A DNA stretch of 34,689 bases from NCBI RefSeq assembly GCF_000834015.1, contig NZ_JXQI01000083.1, positions 1 to 34,689 of the forward strand, in the 5' to 3' direction. Under the pieces are notes generated by a model, which worked only from the letters and a program-made list of their open reading frames with translations, ran no database searches and was not told the DNA's origin. Position 1 is the stretch's first letter, and each line of letters begins with the position of its first letter. The position numbers and the translations under genes were made by a program. Source of the stretch: Prevotella pectinovora. GTDB taxonomy: Bacteria; Bacteroidota; Bacteroidia; Bacteroidales; Bacteroidaceae. This document shows positions 8,246-16,690 of the stretch, in pieces.

Positions 8246-9058
8246 TGCTGTTTTATGGTATCTGCACCCCGAAATGATGCGTTTTTTTACATTTTTGGTG
8301 CAGATTTTGTAAAAAGAAATGATTTTCACGAACATGAATTTTATCCTTATTTCCGCTTGAAATCAGGGCTTTGCGTGATTTTTCCTATCATGAGAATAGC
8401 ATGATTTTGACATTACTTTCCCCTCGTTCGGAATCCTTTTGTTTTTGAAAAAAACGACTCTGAAAATGACTTTAAATTCAGCGTTAACAATTGTTTTGAT
8501 ATACCTTTGTGAAATTCAAAGATTTAAATTTTAAAACATTGAAGTTTAATTTAGTAAATGTGATTTATATATTTGAAAACTTGAATACATTTTATTAAAT
8601 CAAATTCAAATATCAACATCCGAATATTTAAATATTAAAATTCACACGAATTATTATGCAGAATAAAATAAGCCTTATAAATCACTGAAAACCAATGAGT
8701 TTTATACTTTTAAAGTAGCTGACAGGGTGAATTATACAAAATAACTTACAAAATTAATGTATATTCCCTATTTACGCCCCTAAACATATATAAATAACCA
8801 AATCACAGCCAGTTAATTCCGAAAATCCCGTAAACAAAGGCTTTCCGGACGTTTGGCTCCCTAAAATTCACATTTACAAATTCAAAACCTAAAAACCTGA
8901 GTTTAAAGATTTGATTTTACGAATTTACATTTAGAAATCTAATATTTAGAAAATAAAATATATTCTACATTTGTTGTATATTCCATTTTTTTGATTTACC
9001 TTTGTAAAGTCAAACAAAATCAGGGCTACAACCCCTATTTTTACTATAAGAGAAGAAA
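8246..9058. other. AT-rich gene-free stretch with two similar promoter-like sites
   Basis: About 800 bases without a credible gene, very AT-rich with many short aaattc/ttaaat motifs. Two near-duplicate sites occur: gatatacctttgtgaaattc (about 8499-8518) and gatttacctttgtaaagtca (about 8993-9012), each containing TACCTTTG. The second serves the XRE gene at 9059. The first would give a transcript of about 540 bases ahead of that gene, or a separate non-coding RNA. Confidence 0.5.
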
Positions 9059-9541
9059 ATGAAGGACAGAATTAGACAGCTGATGGAAGCGCAGCACATG
9101 ACTCAACAGACGTTTGCAAACTTCCTCGGAATATCTCCTGCCACACTGAGTGGAATTTTTCAGGGACGTACAAAACCGACTCTGAACACCGTGGACTCTA
9201 TAAAGTCGAAATTTCCGAACATCAGTCTCGACTGGCTCATGTTTGGAAAAGGAATGATGTTCGTTGACGAAGCGTCGGCGGATGACTCCTCCTCTACCCC
9301 ACAGGAGAGCGGTATGGCCGGTGAGCAGATGCTCGACTTCGGTGATGCTGAAGGAAATGCGGGGGCAACATCGCAGCAGAGCGCCCCGATGGGCAACGCT
9401 TTTGCTACTAACGTGAGGCAGCAGCCAAAGTCGCCCGTACACACGGACATCGTATATAAGGAGAAGGAGCGCCGGAGGATAACTGAAATAAGAGTGTTTT
9501 ACGACGACCAGACGTGGGAAAGTTTCGTGCCGAAGAAGTGA
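9059..9541 (+). CDS. XRE-family helix-turn-helix regulator
   Basis: DNA-binding protein of 160 residues. An XRE-type helix-turn-helix fills residues 3-60: MTQQTFANFLGISPATLSGI is the recognition region and NISLDWLMFGKG closes the domain. That phage-repressor-like ending is common in Bacteroidota XRE proteins. A low-complexity acidic/Ser/Gln linker (about 70-125) leads to a conserved-looking basic tail, KEKERRRITEIRVFYDDQTWE. An A-rich segment before the ATG is the likely ribosome entry; the promoter TACCTTTG lies at 8997-9004. It precedes pyrK-pyrD on the same strand but is separated by a dyad, so co-transcription is unclear. Target genes are unknown. Confidence 0.85.
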   Translation: MKDRIRQLMEAQHMTQQTFANFLGISPATLSGIFQGRTKPTLNTVDSIKSKFPNISLDWLMFGKGMMFVDEASADDSSSTPQESGMAGEQMLDFGDAEGNAGATSQQSAPMGNAFATNVRQQPKSPVHTDIVYKEKERRRITEIRVFYDDQTWESFVPKK

Positions 9542-9567
9542 TTATCTCGCTCTTCTGAATAATCAGA

Positions 9568-9597
9568 CCCCAATCACGTAATGATTATCGGTTGGGG
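9568..9597. terminator. Weak nested dyad between the XRE gene and pyrK
   Basis: CCCCAA (9568-9573) pairs with TTGGGG (9592-9597), and an inner AATCA/TGATT pair lies inside. It may be a weak terminator or attenuator ahead of pyrK. No leader peptide or pyrimidine-binding motif was recognised. Confidence 0.35.
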
Positions 9598-9688
9598 ATA
9601 ATGGGCTTTTTGGCGGCTTTGCAGATAATAATGTGAGCTTATCGGTAGATATTAGGGATTTTTTGCCTAATTTTGCCGAAACTTATAA

Positions 9689-10474
9689 ATGGAACTGATG
9701 AAAAAATACGTTTTAGACCTGATTGTTTCTTCGGTGGACCATATCAACGACAAATACGTCTTGATAAAGTTGACCCATGCGGAGAAGCTGCCCGAAATGG
9801 CACCAGGACAGTTCGTGGAGATACGCATCGACGGATCTGCAACGACATTCCTGAGACGCCCGATATCTATAAACTTCGTTGATTATCAAGCAAATGAGCT
9901 GTGGTTGCTGGTGGCTGCCATAGGCGACGGCACACGTGCCTTGGCACAGCTGAAGGCTGGTGACAAGCTGAACTGCATGTTCCCTCTGGGAAACACGTTC
10001 ACCATCCCTGAGAACAAGGATGCCAAGGTGTTGCTCGTCGGCGGCGGCGTGGGCGTTGCACCGCTTCTCTATTTCGGTAAAGTGCTGAAAGACAATGGTA
10101 TGACACCGGTGTTCCTGCTTGGAGCACGGTCGGCAAAAGACCTGCTGCTCCTTGATGAATACAGAAAATACGGTGAGGTGTGCATCACTACCGAAGACGG
10201 ATCGGAGGGAGAGAAGGGCTTCGTGACAAACCATTCCGTGTTGCAGCGAGTGAGGTTTGACCAGATTTCCACCTGCGGACCGAAACCGATGATGGTGGCA
10301 GTGGCGAAATATGCACATTCTGAGGGTATATGCTGTGAGGCGTCGCTCGAAAACAAGATGGCATGTGGCGTGGGAGCCTGTCTGTGTTGCGTGGAAGGCA
10401 CGAAGAGCGGCAACCTGTGTGTTTGTAAGGATGGTCCAGTGTTTAACGTAAATGATTTGTCATGGCAGATTTAA
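9689..10474 (+). CDS. pyrK: Dihydroorotate dehydrogenase B, electron-transfer subunit
   Basis: PyrK carries FAD and a [2Fe-2S] cluster and passes electrons from PyrD to NAD+ in the class 1B dihydroorotate dehydrogenase of pyrimidine synthesis. Visible motifs: RRPISI (56-61) for FAD, the NAD-binding GGGVGVAP (118-125), CGPKPMM (196-202), and the cluster cysteines C226, C231, C234 and C246 in the pattern CGxGxCxxC...C-x-DGPVF. At 261 residues it is complete. ATG 9689 is used; an ATG nine bases later is possible. Its 3' end overlaps pyrD by 13 bases, so the two are translationally coupled, matching their joint heterotetrameric enzyme. Confidence 0.95.
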   Translation: MELMKKYVLDLIVSSVDHINDKYVLIKLTHAEKLPEMAPGQFVEIRIDGSATTFLRRPISINFVDYQANELWLLVAAIGDGTRALAQLKAGDKLNCMFPLGNTFTIPENKDAKVLLVGGGVGVAPLLYFGKVLKDNGMTPVFLLGARSAKDLLLLDEYRKYGEVCITTEDGSEGEKGFVTNHSVLQRVRFDQISTCGPKPMMVAVAKYAHSEGICCEASLENKMACGVGACLCCVEGTKSGNLCVCKDGPVFNVNDLSWQI

Positions 10475-11373
10475 GGGTAAAAATAGGAAATCTGGAGCTG
10501 AAGAATCCAGTGATGACAGCTTCAGGCACATTCGGATACGGTCCGGAATATGCTGATTTCGTGGAACTTAGTGAGATAGGCGGCATTATCGTGAAGGGCA
10601 CCACCCTGCATCCGAGACAAGGCAACGACTATCCGCGAATGGCAGAGACGGCATCGGGAATGCTCAACTGTGTGGGATTGCAGAACAAGGGCGTTGACTA
10701 TTTCTGTGAGCACATATATCCGGAGATAAAGGATATCGACACCAATATGATAGTGAACGTAAGTGGTTCTTCGCCAGAGGATTATGCAGAATGTGCGGCA
10801 AGGATAGACGCTCTCGACAAGATTCCGGCGATAGAACTGAATATCTCCTGCCCTAATGTGAAAGACGGCGGAATGGCGTTTGGAGTGACATGCGAGGGAG
10901 CTGCCAGTGTGGTGAGAGCCGTGCGTAAGAGTTATCATAAGACGCTGATAGTCAAGCTGTCGCCGAACGTCACCGACATTACGGAGATTGCACGTGCCGT
11001 TGAGGCAGAGGGTGCCGACAGCGTGTCGCTCATCAATACCCTGATGGGAATGGCGATAGACATAGAGAAGCGCAAGCCGATGCTGAGCATCAATACCGGT
11101 GGACTGAGCGGACCAGCGGTGAAGCCTGTTGCTCTGCGCATGGTGTGGCAGGTGGCAAAGGCTGTCGGAATTCCCGTTGTGGGACTCGGCGGCATCTGCA
11201 ATGCCAACGATGCCATTGAGTTTATGCTTGCCGGAGCTTCCGCAATAGAGATCGGTACGGCGAACTTCCTGGATCCTCAGGTGACGGTGAAGGTGAAGAA
11301 CGGCATCAATGAATGGCTTGACAAGCATGGATGCAAATCGGTGACTGAAATCATCGGTCAGTTGGAGGCCTGA
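10462..11373 (+). CDS. pyrD: Dihydroorotate dehydrogenase B, catalytic subunit
   Basis: Class 1B (NAD-linked) FMN-containing dihydroorotate dehydrogenase, 303 residues, a TIM barrel. Cys130 in [16 protein letters not shown] is the catalytic base typical of class 1 enzymes. TASGTFGYG (19-27), the substrate-contacting NCVGLQN (69-75) and the FMN-phosphate site GLGGICN...[11 protein letters not shown] are all present. It oxidises dihydroorotate to orotate and passes electrons to PyrK, whose gene overlaps its start. The coding strand is intact and typical. A terminator follows at 11430. Confidence 0.96.
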   Translation: MADLRVKIGNLELKNPVMTASGTFGYGPEYADFVELSEIGGIIVKGTTLHPRQGNDYPRMAETASGMLNCVGLQNKGVDYFCEHIYPEIKDIDTNMIVNVSGSSPEDYAECAARIDALDKIPAIELNISCPNVKDGGMAFGVTCEGAASVVRAVRKSYHKTLIVKLSPNVTDITEIARAVEAEGADSVSLINTLMGMAIDIEKRKPMLSINTGGLSGPAVKPVALRMVWQVAKAVGIPVVGLGGICNANDAIEFMLAGASAIEIGTANFLDPQVTVKVKNGINEWLDKHGCKSVTEIIGQLEA

Positions 11374-11429
11374 TGATTGCACCGGATGCATTATTCGGTT
11401 TGACAAAAAATCTTAGTTGATATTTTCAG

Positions 11430-11457
11430 CCCATCCTTTTCGAGAGATCTGGATGGG
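11430..11457 (+). terminator. Intrinsic terminator after pyrD
   Basis: CCCATCC (11430-11436) and GGATGGG (11451-11457) form a 7-bp stem followed by TTTATTATA. Confidence 0.75.
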
Positions 11458-11648
11458 TTTATTATATCTCTTTTCTTATTTGACGTTTGCATATTTAAAT
11501 ACTTATTGTATTATGAAAACAAATCGAAATTGTTTGTAAGTGTTAATTGGTTTTCTTTTATCGTTAACTAATGTTGCAAAATTGGCAAAGGTTTTTGTAC
11601 AGAAAAATTGGGAAAAATAGGGACTTTAAGAAATTCGATGGATAATTT

Positions 11649-11698
11649 GAAATAAATGGAGGTGTTTCTTGTTGAAATAAATTGAAGTGTTTCTTGTC
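11649..11698. repeat. Two-copy 25-bp tandem repeat upstream of the fimbrillin-like lipoprotein gene
   Basis: Units 11649-11673 and 11674-11698 match at 22 of 25 positions (gaaataaat, then gtgtttcttgt in both). They lie just upstream of the TACTTTTG promoter element (11717-11724). Position and spacing suggest a tandem operator, but no factor is known. Apart from this and the pyrD terminator, the 11374-11797 region shows nothing else. Confidence 0.6.
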
Positions 11699-11716
11699 GC
11701 TTTTGTAGAAAAATAT

Positions 11717-11724
11717 TACTTTTG
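11717..11724 (+). promoter_or_regulatory. -7 element for the lipoprotein gene
   Basis: TACTTTTG with a CTTG at 11693-11696, 20 bases upstream, as a weak -33 element. The start codon is at 11798. Confidence 0.5.
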
Positions 11725-11797
11725 TTGGAACTTACCCCCAAAACGGCATTATACCGATTCGGGATGAATTTAACGCAAACCCATAAAAAATAATTCT

Positions 11798-13150
11798 ATG
11801 AAGGATAAAATGCTTTTTTCTTTTGCCTTTCTGCTTGTATTGGCAATGTTCGTATCGTGTTCAAAAGATTTGGCTGATGGCGATGACGCCTTGGGTGGTG
11901 TGACACTCAGGATAAAGGCCCGTGGACAGAGCGGGGCAGCGTCGGAAATGACCGTGGCGACTCCGATAAAACTGTATGTATTTAATACGGCAGGACAATG
12001 TGTGGCGTATAAGTCGGTGGCTTCGGAAAAGGATGTGGCAAACTTCAAGCTTGCCGCCGGAGCGTATCGGGTGTATTCTGTGGCGGGAGCTGATGCGGCA
12101 AACTATTCGTTGCCGACAAAGGAGGAGGCTACTCCGCAGTCTGTGGTGGCGCTGAAAGAAGGAATGGCACATGGCGACATAATGGCGGCAAATAGTGTGG
12201 TGGTGCTGACGGACGGCGAGGAAACGGACGTCACGCTGACGATGAGCCGCAAGGTGTTTATGCTCCGCAACGTGACGATAAGCGATGTGCCGGAGAATGT
12301 GGCTGCTATAACGGCGGATGTCAGTCCTCTGTATGAGGGAATCAACGTGGCTGGAGAGTATTGCGGAGAGAATGGCGCCTATAGCGTGGTACTGGAGAAG
12401 GGAACTGATGGCAAATGGACAAAGCAGTGTGACGCATTCCTGATGGAGAGCGTGGGGAATCCTGTAGTGACTTTCAATTTCACGACGACCGACGGCAAGG
12501 TGAAGACCTTCAGATATGTCAGCGACAAACCGCTGGCGGCAAACTACAAGGTGGATATGACCGTGAATTATCAGAGAGTGGCAGAACCGTCGCTGAAGTG
12601 CTTGATCAATGGTGTGTCGTGGGCCGGAGAGCAGATCTGGACAATCGATGTGAAGGAGAATGAGATGGGCGACAATACGGGCGGCGATGTGAAAGTGGAC
12701 GAGACGGCTCCAGAGCAGGGTACGGTATATAAAGGTTGCTATGTGCTGAAGTCGGAGCAATCTGCGGTGTCTGGCAATATCACCATTGTGACCCTTTTGG
12801 CGCCGAAATCGAAATGTTCACTCGTATTTGATGCAGATGATCAAGCCGATGTCAAGAAGGCCGTTGATGCCGGCATTACAGAGCTGGCTGTGAAAGGAGT
12901 GGATGGATGGAGACTGCCGACAAAAGGGGAGATGGAGTATATAATGGACAACAGAGCCGATATTAATAATAATCTCAAGACATTGGGTTTGGAGCTGATA
13001 TTTAGTAATACGAATGGAATTTATTATTTCCTGAATACAGACAATAAGATAATGTGTATGAATGAGGTAAAGAGCTCGTTTCCTCCCAGTTCTGGTAAAG
13101 CAGGACGTAATCTCCGTCCTGTTGCCACCGTCACTTTCTTGAAAAAATGA
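11798..13150 (+). CDS. FimB/Mfa2-like fimbrial lipoprotein with C-terminal DUF1566-like domain
   Basis: Probable surface lipoprotein of 450 residues. Residues 1-20 are a hydrophobic signal ending in the lipobox FVSC, with Cys21 for lipidation and an acidic +3 position (SKD). Residues about 32-290 resemble the FimB/Mfa2 and Mfa1/FimA-like fold: IKLYVFNTAGQCV, AGAYRVYSVAGAD, the MSRKVFMLRNVTIS strand and later the NYKVDMTVNYQR strand. These are anchors or tips of Bacteroidales type V pili. From about residue 300 the sequence changes to a DUF1566/Lcl-like ending with GWRLPTKGEMEYIM and a terminal RPVATV strand. The two parts form one open frame. No major fimbrillin or Mfa-like cluster is adjacent, so it may be a stand-alone tip adhesin. 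Domain assignment is by motif, not search. Confidence 0.7.
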   Translation: MKDKMLFSFAFLLVLAMFVSCSKDLADGDDALGGVTLRIKARGQSGAASEMTVATPIKLYVFNTAGQCVAYKSVASEKDVANFKLAAGAYRVYSVAGADAANYSLPTKEEATPQSVVALKEGMAHGDIMAANSVVVLTDGEETDVTLTMSRKVFMLRNVTISDVPENVAAITADVSPLYEGINVAGEYCGENGAYSVVLEKGTDGKWTKQCDAFLMESVGNPVVTFNFTTTDGKVKTFRYVSDKPLAANYKVDMTVNYQRVAEPSLKCLINGVSWAGEQIWTIDVKENEMGDNTGGDVKVDETAPEQGTVYKGCYVLKSEQSAVSGNITIVTLLAPKSKCSLVFDADDQADVKKAVDAGITELAVKGVDGWRLPTKGEMEYIMDNRADINNNLKTLGLELIFSNTNGIYYFLNTDNKIMCMNEVKSSFPPSSGKAGRNLRPVATVTFLKK

Positions 13151-13308
13151 CAGATTTATCTGAGTTCTTTTCTCGCTTTGGGTTGAAGAAGCATACGTTA
13201 TTTTTCGGCTGAAAGTGAGAAAAGAGCGAAAAAATATGCAAAAGGAGTGGGAAAAAATCTGATAATCAAAGGAAAAATCAATTTTCTTGCAACTTTTCTC
13301 TATGAAAT

Positions 13309-13339
13309 TTTGCAGTTTACAATAAAAGTACTACCTTTG
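13309..13339 (+). promoter_or_regulatory. Promoter of tRNA-Arg
   Basis: TTTG (13309-13312), 19-base spacer, TACCTTTG (13332-13339); the mature tRNA starts 17 bases later. A near-perfect match to the Bacteroidota consensus. Confidence 0.85.
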
Positions 13340-13355
13340 CACTCCGAAAACGGTC

Positions 13356-13430
13356 GGTTCCGTAGCTCAGTTGGATTAGAGCAACGCCCTTCTAAGGCGT
13401 GGGTCTTGGGTTCGAATCCCAACGGAATCA
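13356..13430 (+). tRNA. tRNA-Arg (anticodon TCT)
   Basis: Full cloverleaf of 75 bases. The acceptor ggttccg pairs with cggaatc, the D-arm is gctc/gagc, the anticodon stem acgcc/ggcgt closes the loop CTTCTAA (anticodon TCT), and the T-arm contains GGTTCGAATCC. CCA is not encoded. It has its own promoter and terminator. Confidence 0.96.
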
Positions 13431-13434
13431 CTTG

Positions 13435-13460
13435 GGGAGGTTTAGAAGCCTCCCTTTTTT
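13435..13460 (+). terminator. Intrinsic terminator after tRNA-Arg
   Basis: GGGAGG (13435-13440) and CCTCCC (13449-13454) form the stem, followed by six T residues. Confidence 0.9.
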
Positions 13461-13477
13461 GTGTCTGATAGTCAAGT

Positions 13478-13636
13478 AGTTACGTTGTAAAGCGTTTAAT
13501 ATTAAAGGATTAGAGATAAATATAGGATTAGGACATAAAAAGGTGTATGTATACGTATTAGATATGTACGAATTGTTTGACGATTCGTCATGCACCTACC
13601 GCTGAATAGTTACGTTAGGAAAGTTTAATATTGAAA
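13478..13636. repeat. Pair of ~30-bp imperfect direct repeats downstream of tRNA-Arg
   Basis: tagttacgttgtaaagcg-tttaatatt (from 13478) and tagttacgttaggaaag-tttaatatt (from 13607) lie about 129 bases apart in the gene-free stretch 13461-13775. They sit just after a tRNA gene and before an accessory nuclease gene, so they may be vestiges of an integration event. Nothing else is seen in the stretch except a -7-like TATCTTTG at 13662-13669. Confidence 0.5.
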
Positions 13637-13775
13637 GCGCCAAAACGTCATTGTTTTTTTGTATCTTTGTAGGGCATTGTTCTTTAAAGTACTTTAGTGT
13701 ATTTTTGTCCACTACACGAAACGAAAAAAGACTGGAGAAAAACTTGTCAGCAACAGAAAAAGAGAAACATCAAAA

Positions 13776-14815
13776 ATGAACACTGATAATAAACAACTTC
13801 CAATAAAACGTGAAGACTACGAGTAGATGCTGCAACACGCCGTTGCAGTGATTGAACATGCACGACTGGAAATAGCTAAGCATATTAACGGCAATATTGC
13901 TTCCGCATATTGGGAGATTGGCAAGATGCTTCATGAGCGAAAGGTAGAAAGCGGACATGGGGATGGCGTGGTACGCCAGTTGTCCGTAGACTTGAAAGAA
14001 CGCTATCCGAAGATGGGACTTTCACCTCGAAATCTATGGTATATGAAGCGTTTTTATTTGCGCTATTGTGGAAGCGATGTAAAAGTGCAACGCTCCGTTG
14101 CACTTTTGCCGTGGTCGCACAACTTGCTCATTATGAGCAAGATAAAAATGATGAAGCTACTCTGTTTTATGCGAAAGAAACTATTGCTAAAGGTTGGAAT
14201 CGCGACTTACTACTCAATGCGATTAAGCTAAATATGTACGAGTCGCAGTTGGCGACAAAGGTTGACAACAATTTCAGTCGCACGCTTCCAATGGAGCAAG
14301 CTCGATATGCCAATGAGGTGTTCAGTAGCAGTTATAACCTTGGCTTCCTTGGAGTGACAAACCCCATACTGGAGCTTGAACTCGAAGACCGTCTTGTGAA
14401 GGCTATCACACGTTTCCTTATGGAGCTCGGCAATGGCTTCACGTTCATCGGCAACCAACACGTGTTGGAGTACAACGGCAAAGAGAGCAAGGTGGATATG
14501 CTTTTCTTCCACCGTGGCTTGCGCTGCCTTGTGGCTGTCGATTTGAAGATAGGTGCTTTCAAACCTGAGTATGCAGGAAAGATGAAATATTACCTTTCGT
14601 TGCTCGACCGTCTTGAAAGGGGCGAAGGTGAAAACCGCTCAATCGGCATCATCCTCTGTGCAGAGAAAGATCGTGTGGAAGTGGAGCTTGCTCTCGAAGA
14701 CATGGGCAAACCGATAGGCGTGACTGACTATCAACTGATAGTGCCAAAGAAAGAATTAGAGGAAGTCCTTACCAATGAGATTAAAAAGTTCGGTGAGGAG
14801 AAAGGTGGAAAATAG
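13776..14815 (+). pseudogene. DUF1016 (YhcG-type) PD-(D/E)xK nuclease, disrupted
   Basis: The reconstructed protein of about 346 residues is a DUF1016/YhcG family nuclease. The N-terminal domain (IASAYWEIGKMLHERK, MGLSPRNLWYMKRFY, ALLPWSHNLLIMSKIK) is in one frame and the C-terminal nuclease domain in another. The nuclease part has GFTFIGNQ, SKVDMLFFHRGL (catalytic Asp) and CLVAVDLKIGAFKPEYAGKM (D-x-K). Two lesions are visible. One is an in-frame TAG as codon 17 (13824-13826, probably a former AAG). The other is a -1 shift in the A-run 14144-14148: one more A would restore ATA-AAA-AAT-GAT and join both parts exactly. Such nucleases are frequent in restriction and defence loci. It sits next to tRNA-Arg with no partner gene. 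Confidence 0.88.
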
Positions 14816-14888
14816 AATTGTTACGGAATATTTAGGGTTTAAGAAATACTTTTTTCTTAAAATGGGCGTTTATCTTGAAGGAAAATGC

Positions 14889-14896
14889 TACCTTTG
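14889..14896 (+). promoter_or_regulatory. -7 element upstream of the secreted-protein operon
   Basis: TACCTTTG followed by C, matching the Bacteroidota -7 consensus. No good -33 element is seen. The predicted leader before the ATG at 15053 is about 150 bases. Confidence 0.5.
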
Positions 14897-15052
14897 CATT
14901 GCAAATGCTTCATGTTCATCAAACAACAGGAATGTTGGCTCTTGAATCAGAGTTCACTATTTGTGATAGCTATAAAAGAACTCTTTGGTCGGCAGCGTGA
15001 AGCAGTAAGGCATTTATCTTGAATTTCAACAAACTATTGATATAAAGGAAAA

Positions 15053-16276
15053 ATGAAAAAACACGGCGTTATGTTATTCACATTCGTCATTCTATTTTTG
15101 ACCTTAGGCTGTGATTTGGCTTATGGCCAGGGAGAAGAGGGGAATGAGAAAGAAGAGGTTACGGTGACATTGGACTTTTCAAAAAAAGGAGCATTTGGAT
15201 TGAAAAATAATACTAGCCAAAGTGTACTAACCGATATTACTTTTAAAGTTCAAGATTTATCCGTCTCATTAACGGGGTATACATGTCATTATATAGGAAC
15301 AAACAAATATCTGAGGTTAGATTATGACGCTAATCATCCGGGGCAACTGCAAATTTCTGTGCCCAAACCTATTGTAATAGATTCAATTACGATGAGAACC
15401 ACAAAAAAAGGTATTTTCATTAAATATAATAATAAATTTTTATCTGCAACAGAAAAAAAACCAATCGTAGAGTCTATAAATAGTAATAATATAACATTAA
15501 CAGAATCGAAAAAGACAGGAGAATCACTTAGCTCTTATATCACCTCCATCACCCTCACCTACACCCGTCCCAAGCTTGACGCTACGCTTGACGAGAAAGG
15601 CGAGAATGTAGAGAGCACAATTAGTGGAATCGCTGGTGCGAACAAGACGTTGGCTCTGAATCGCACATTCAACCCCTCTCAGTTGTATACCATGTGTCTG
15701 CCCTTCGACCTGAGCAAGAAGATGATAACGGAGATTTTCGGCAACAAAACGCAGGTATATTCGTATGACGGATATCAGAATGGAGAACTGTCGTTCTCTA
15801 CTGTGAAAGAGAATGTGGTGAAGGCAGGCATGCCGTTTCTGATGCGGTCCGAATATTATGTGGAGCAGCCAAAGTTTGCGGACGTCACAGTTAGGAGCAC
15901 AACCGCACAGACTGTATGTGGCGGCGAATGGGATCTCTGCGGCACTTTTGGATCGTACGAGTTGGTGGCAGACGGCACGCAACTGTTTCTGATAGCAGAT
16001 GGTACGCTGGCTAAGCCGAAGGCTGACTCCCGACCGATGAGAGGCTTCAGATGTTATCTGCAAAAGCATACCGGAACGGTGAACGGGAGCGCCCAGCTGC
16101 CCTCTGTGACCATCGACGGGGAGACGAACGCCATAAAGACCGCTGAGTATGCGGCGCCAACAAGTGGTACAACCGCCTACTCGCTGTCGGGAATGAAACT
16201 GAATGCTGGTTGCAAGACTGCAAACGGCGGGATAATGATAATAAACGGAAAGAAATTCATCACAACGAACAGATAA
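15053..16276 (+). CDS. Secreted protein with Bacteroidales C-terminal module
   Basis: 407-residue exported protein of unknown function. Residues 1-25 form a signal sequence; LTLGC could be a weak lipobox or the cut could follow AYG. Residues about 35-180 form a beta-rich segment, and 190-345 contain TLALNRTFNPSQLYTMCLPFDLSKKM and later SRPMRGFRCYL. That pattern is typical of repetitive Prevotella/Bacteroides surface proteins, where a value is described and capped. The last ~35 residues (TAYSLSGMKL ... GIMIINGKKFITT) match the short C-terminal module common on secreted Prevotella proteins. The first 430 bases are noticeably more AT-rich than the rest, suggesting a mosaic gene. A 58-codon gene follows within 25 bases. 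Confidence 0.7.
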   Translation: MKKHGVMLFTFVILFLTLGCDLAYGQGEEGNEKEEVTVTLDFSKKGAFGLKNNTSQSVLTDITFKVQDLSVSLTGYTCHYIGTNKYLRLDYDANHPGQLQISVPKPIVIDSITMRTTKKGIFIKYNNKFLSATEKKPIVESINSNNITLTESKKTGESLSSYITSITLTYTRPKLDATLDEKGENVESTISGIAGANKTLALNRTFNPSQLYTMCLPFDLSKKMITEIFGNKTQVYSYDGYQNGELSFSTVKENVVKAGMPFLMRSEYYVEQPKFADVTVRSTTAQTVCGGEWDLCGTFGSYELVADGTQLFLIADGTLAKPKADSRPMRGFRCYLQKHTGTVNGSAQLPSVTIDGETNAIKTAEYAAPTSGTTAYSLSGMKLNAGCKTANGGIMIINGKKFITTNR

Positions 16277-16300
16277 AATAACGCAGAAGGAGAAAGAAAT

Positions 16301-16477
16301 ATGAGTAGCAGAATTTACGTAAAACCAGATATGAAGGTAATACCATTGGAGGGAGAAGGCTTGACACCGCTCTCGGCGAACGGTATAAAAATAAAGGTGC
16401 CCGATAAGATACAGGATAAGGATGCCGACGAGGCCTGTGCAAAAGACTTCGGCAGCAACATCTGGGAGACGGAATAA
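16301..16477 (+). CDS. Small protein of 58 residues, unknown function
   Basis: ATG 16301 is preceded by aggag and lies 24 bases after the stop of the secreted-protein gene, so both are probably one operon. The protein begins MSSRIYVKPDMKVIPLEGEG and continues with LTPLSANGI, a charged Lys/Asp stretch, a single Cys45, and ends with GSNIWETE. The layout (short Y-x-K-P-x-M-x-V-I leader, a LxxLS segment, then a variable polar tail) resembles a class of very short, poorly described Bacteroidales proteins. There is no signal peptide or membrane segment. Codon usage and the ribosome site support translation; the role is unknown. Confidence 0.65.
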   Translation: MSSRIYVKPDMKVIPLEGEGLTPLSANGIKIKVPDKIQDKDADEACAKDFGSNIWETE

Positions 16478-16560
16478 GAAGTCTGCCCCCGATCAGAACA
16501 TTTTTGGCGTCAAGCCTCCATGTCGCAAGAGTCCTGCCGCCAATTCAGTCAGTATATGGT

Positions 16561-16598
16561 TTAATCCCCAAACGCCTATCAGGCAGTTTGGGGATTAA
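16561..16598. terminator. Bidirectional terminator between convergent genes
   Basis: A perfect 13-bp inverted repeat (16561-16573 with 16586-16598, ttaatccccaaac) with an extra inner gcct/aggc pair. It separates the plus-strand operon from the minus-strand toxin-antitoxin block. Confidence 0.9.
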
Positions 16599-16690
16599 GT
16601 CATTTATATAGGTGATTAACTGATATTCCCAAAATATCTTGGGATGGGCAAAAGAAATAAATGAGGAAGACTATGCATCCCTTTATTGTT

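Noticed and set aside
9542..9688. PyrR-type attenuator or pyrimidine riboswitch before pyrK
   Set aside because: Only a weak dyad is present and no anti-terminator pairing or known binding loop could be found.
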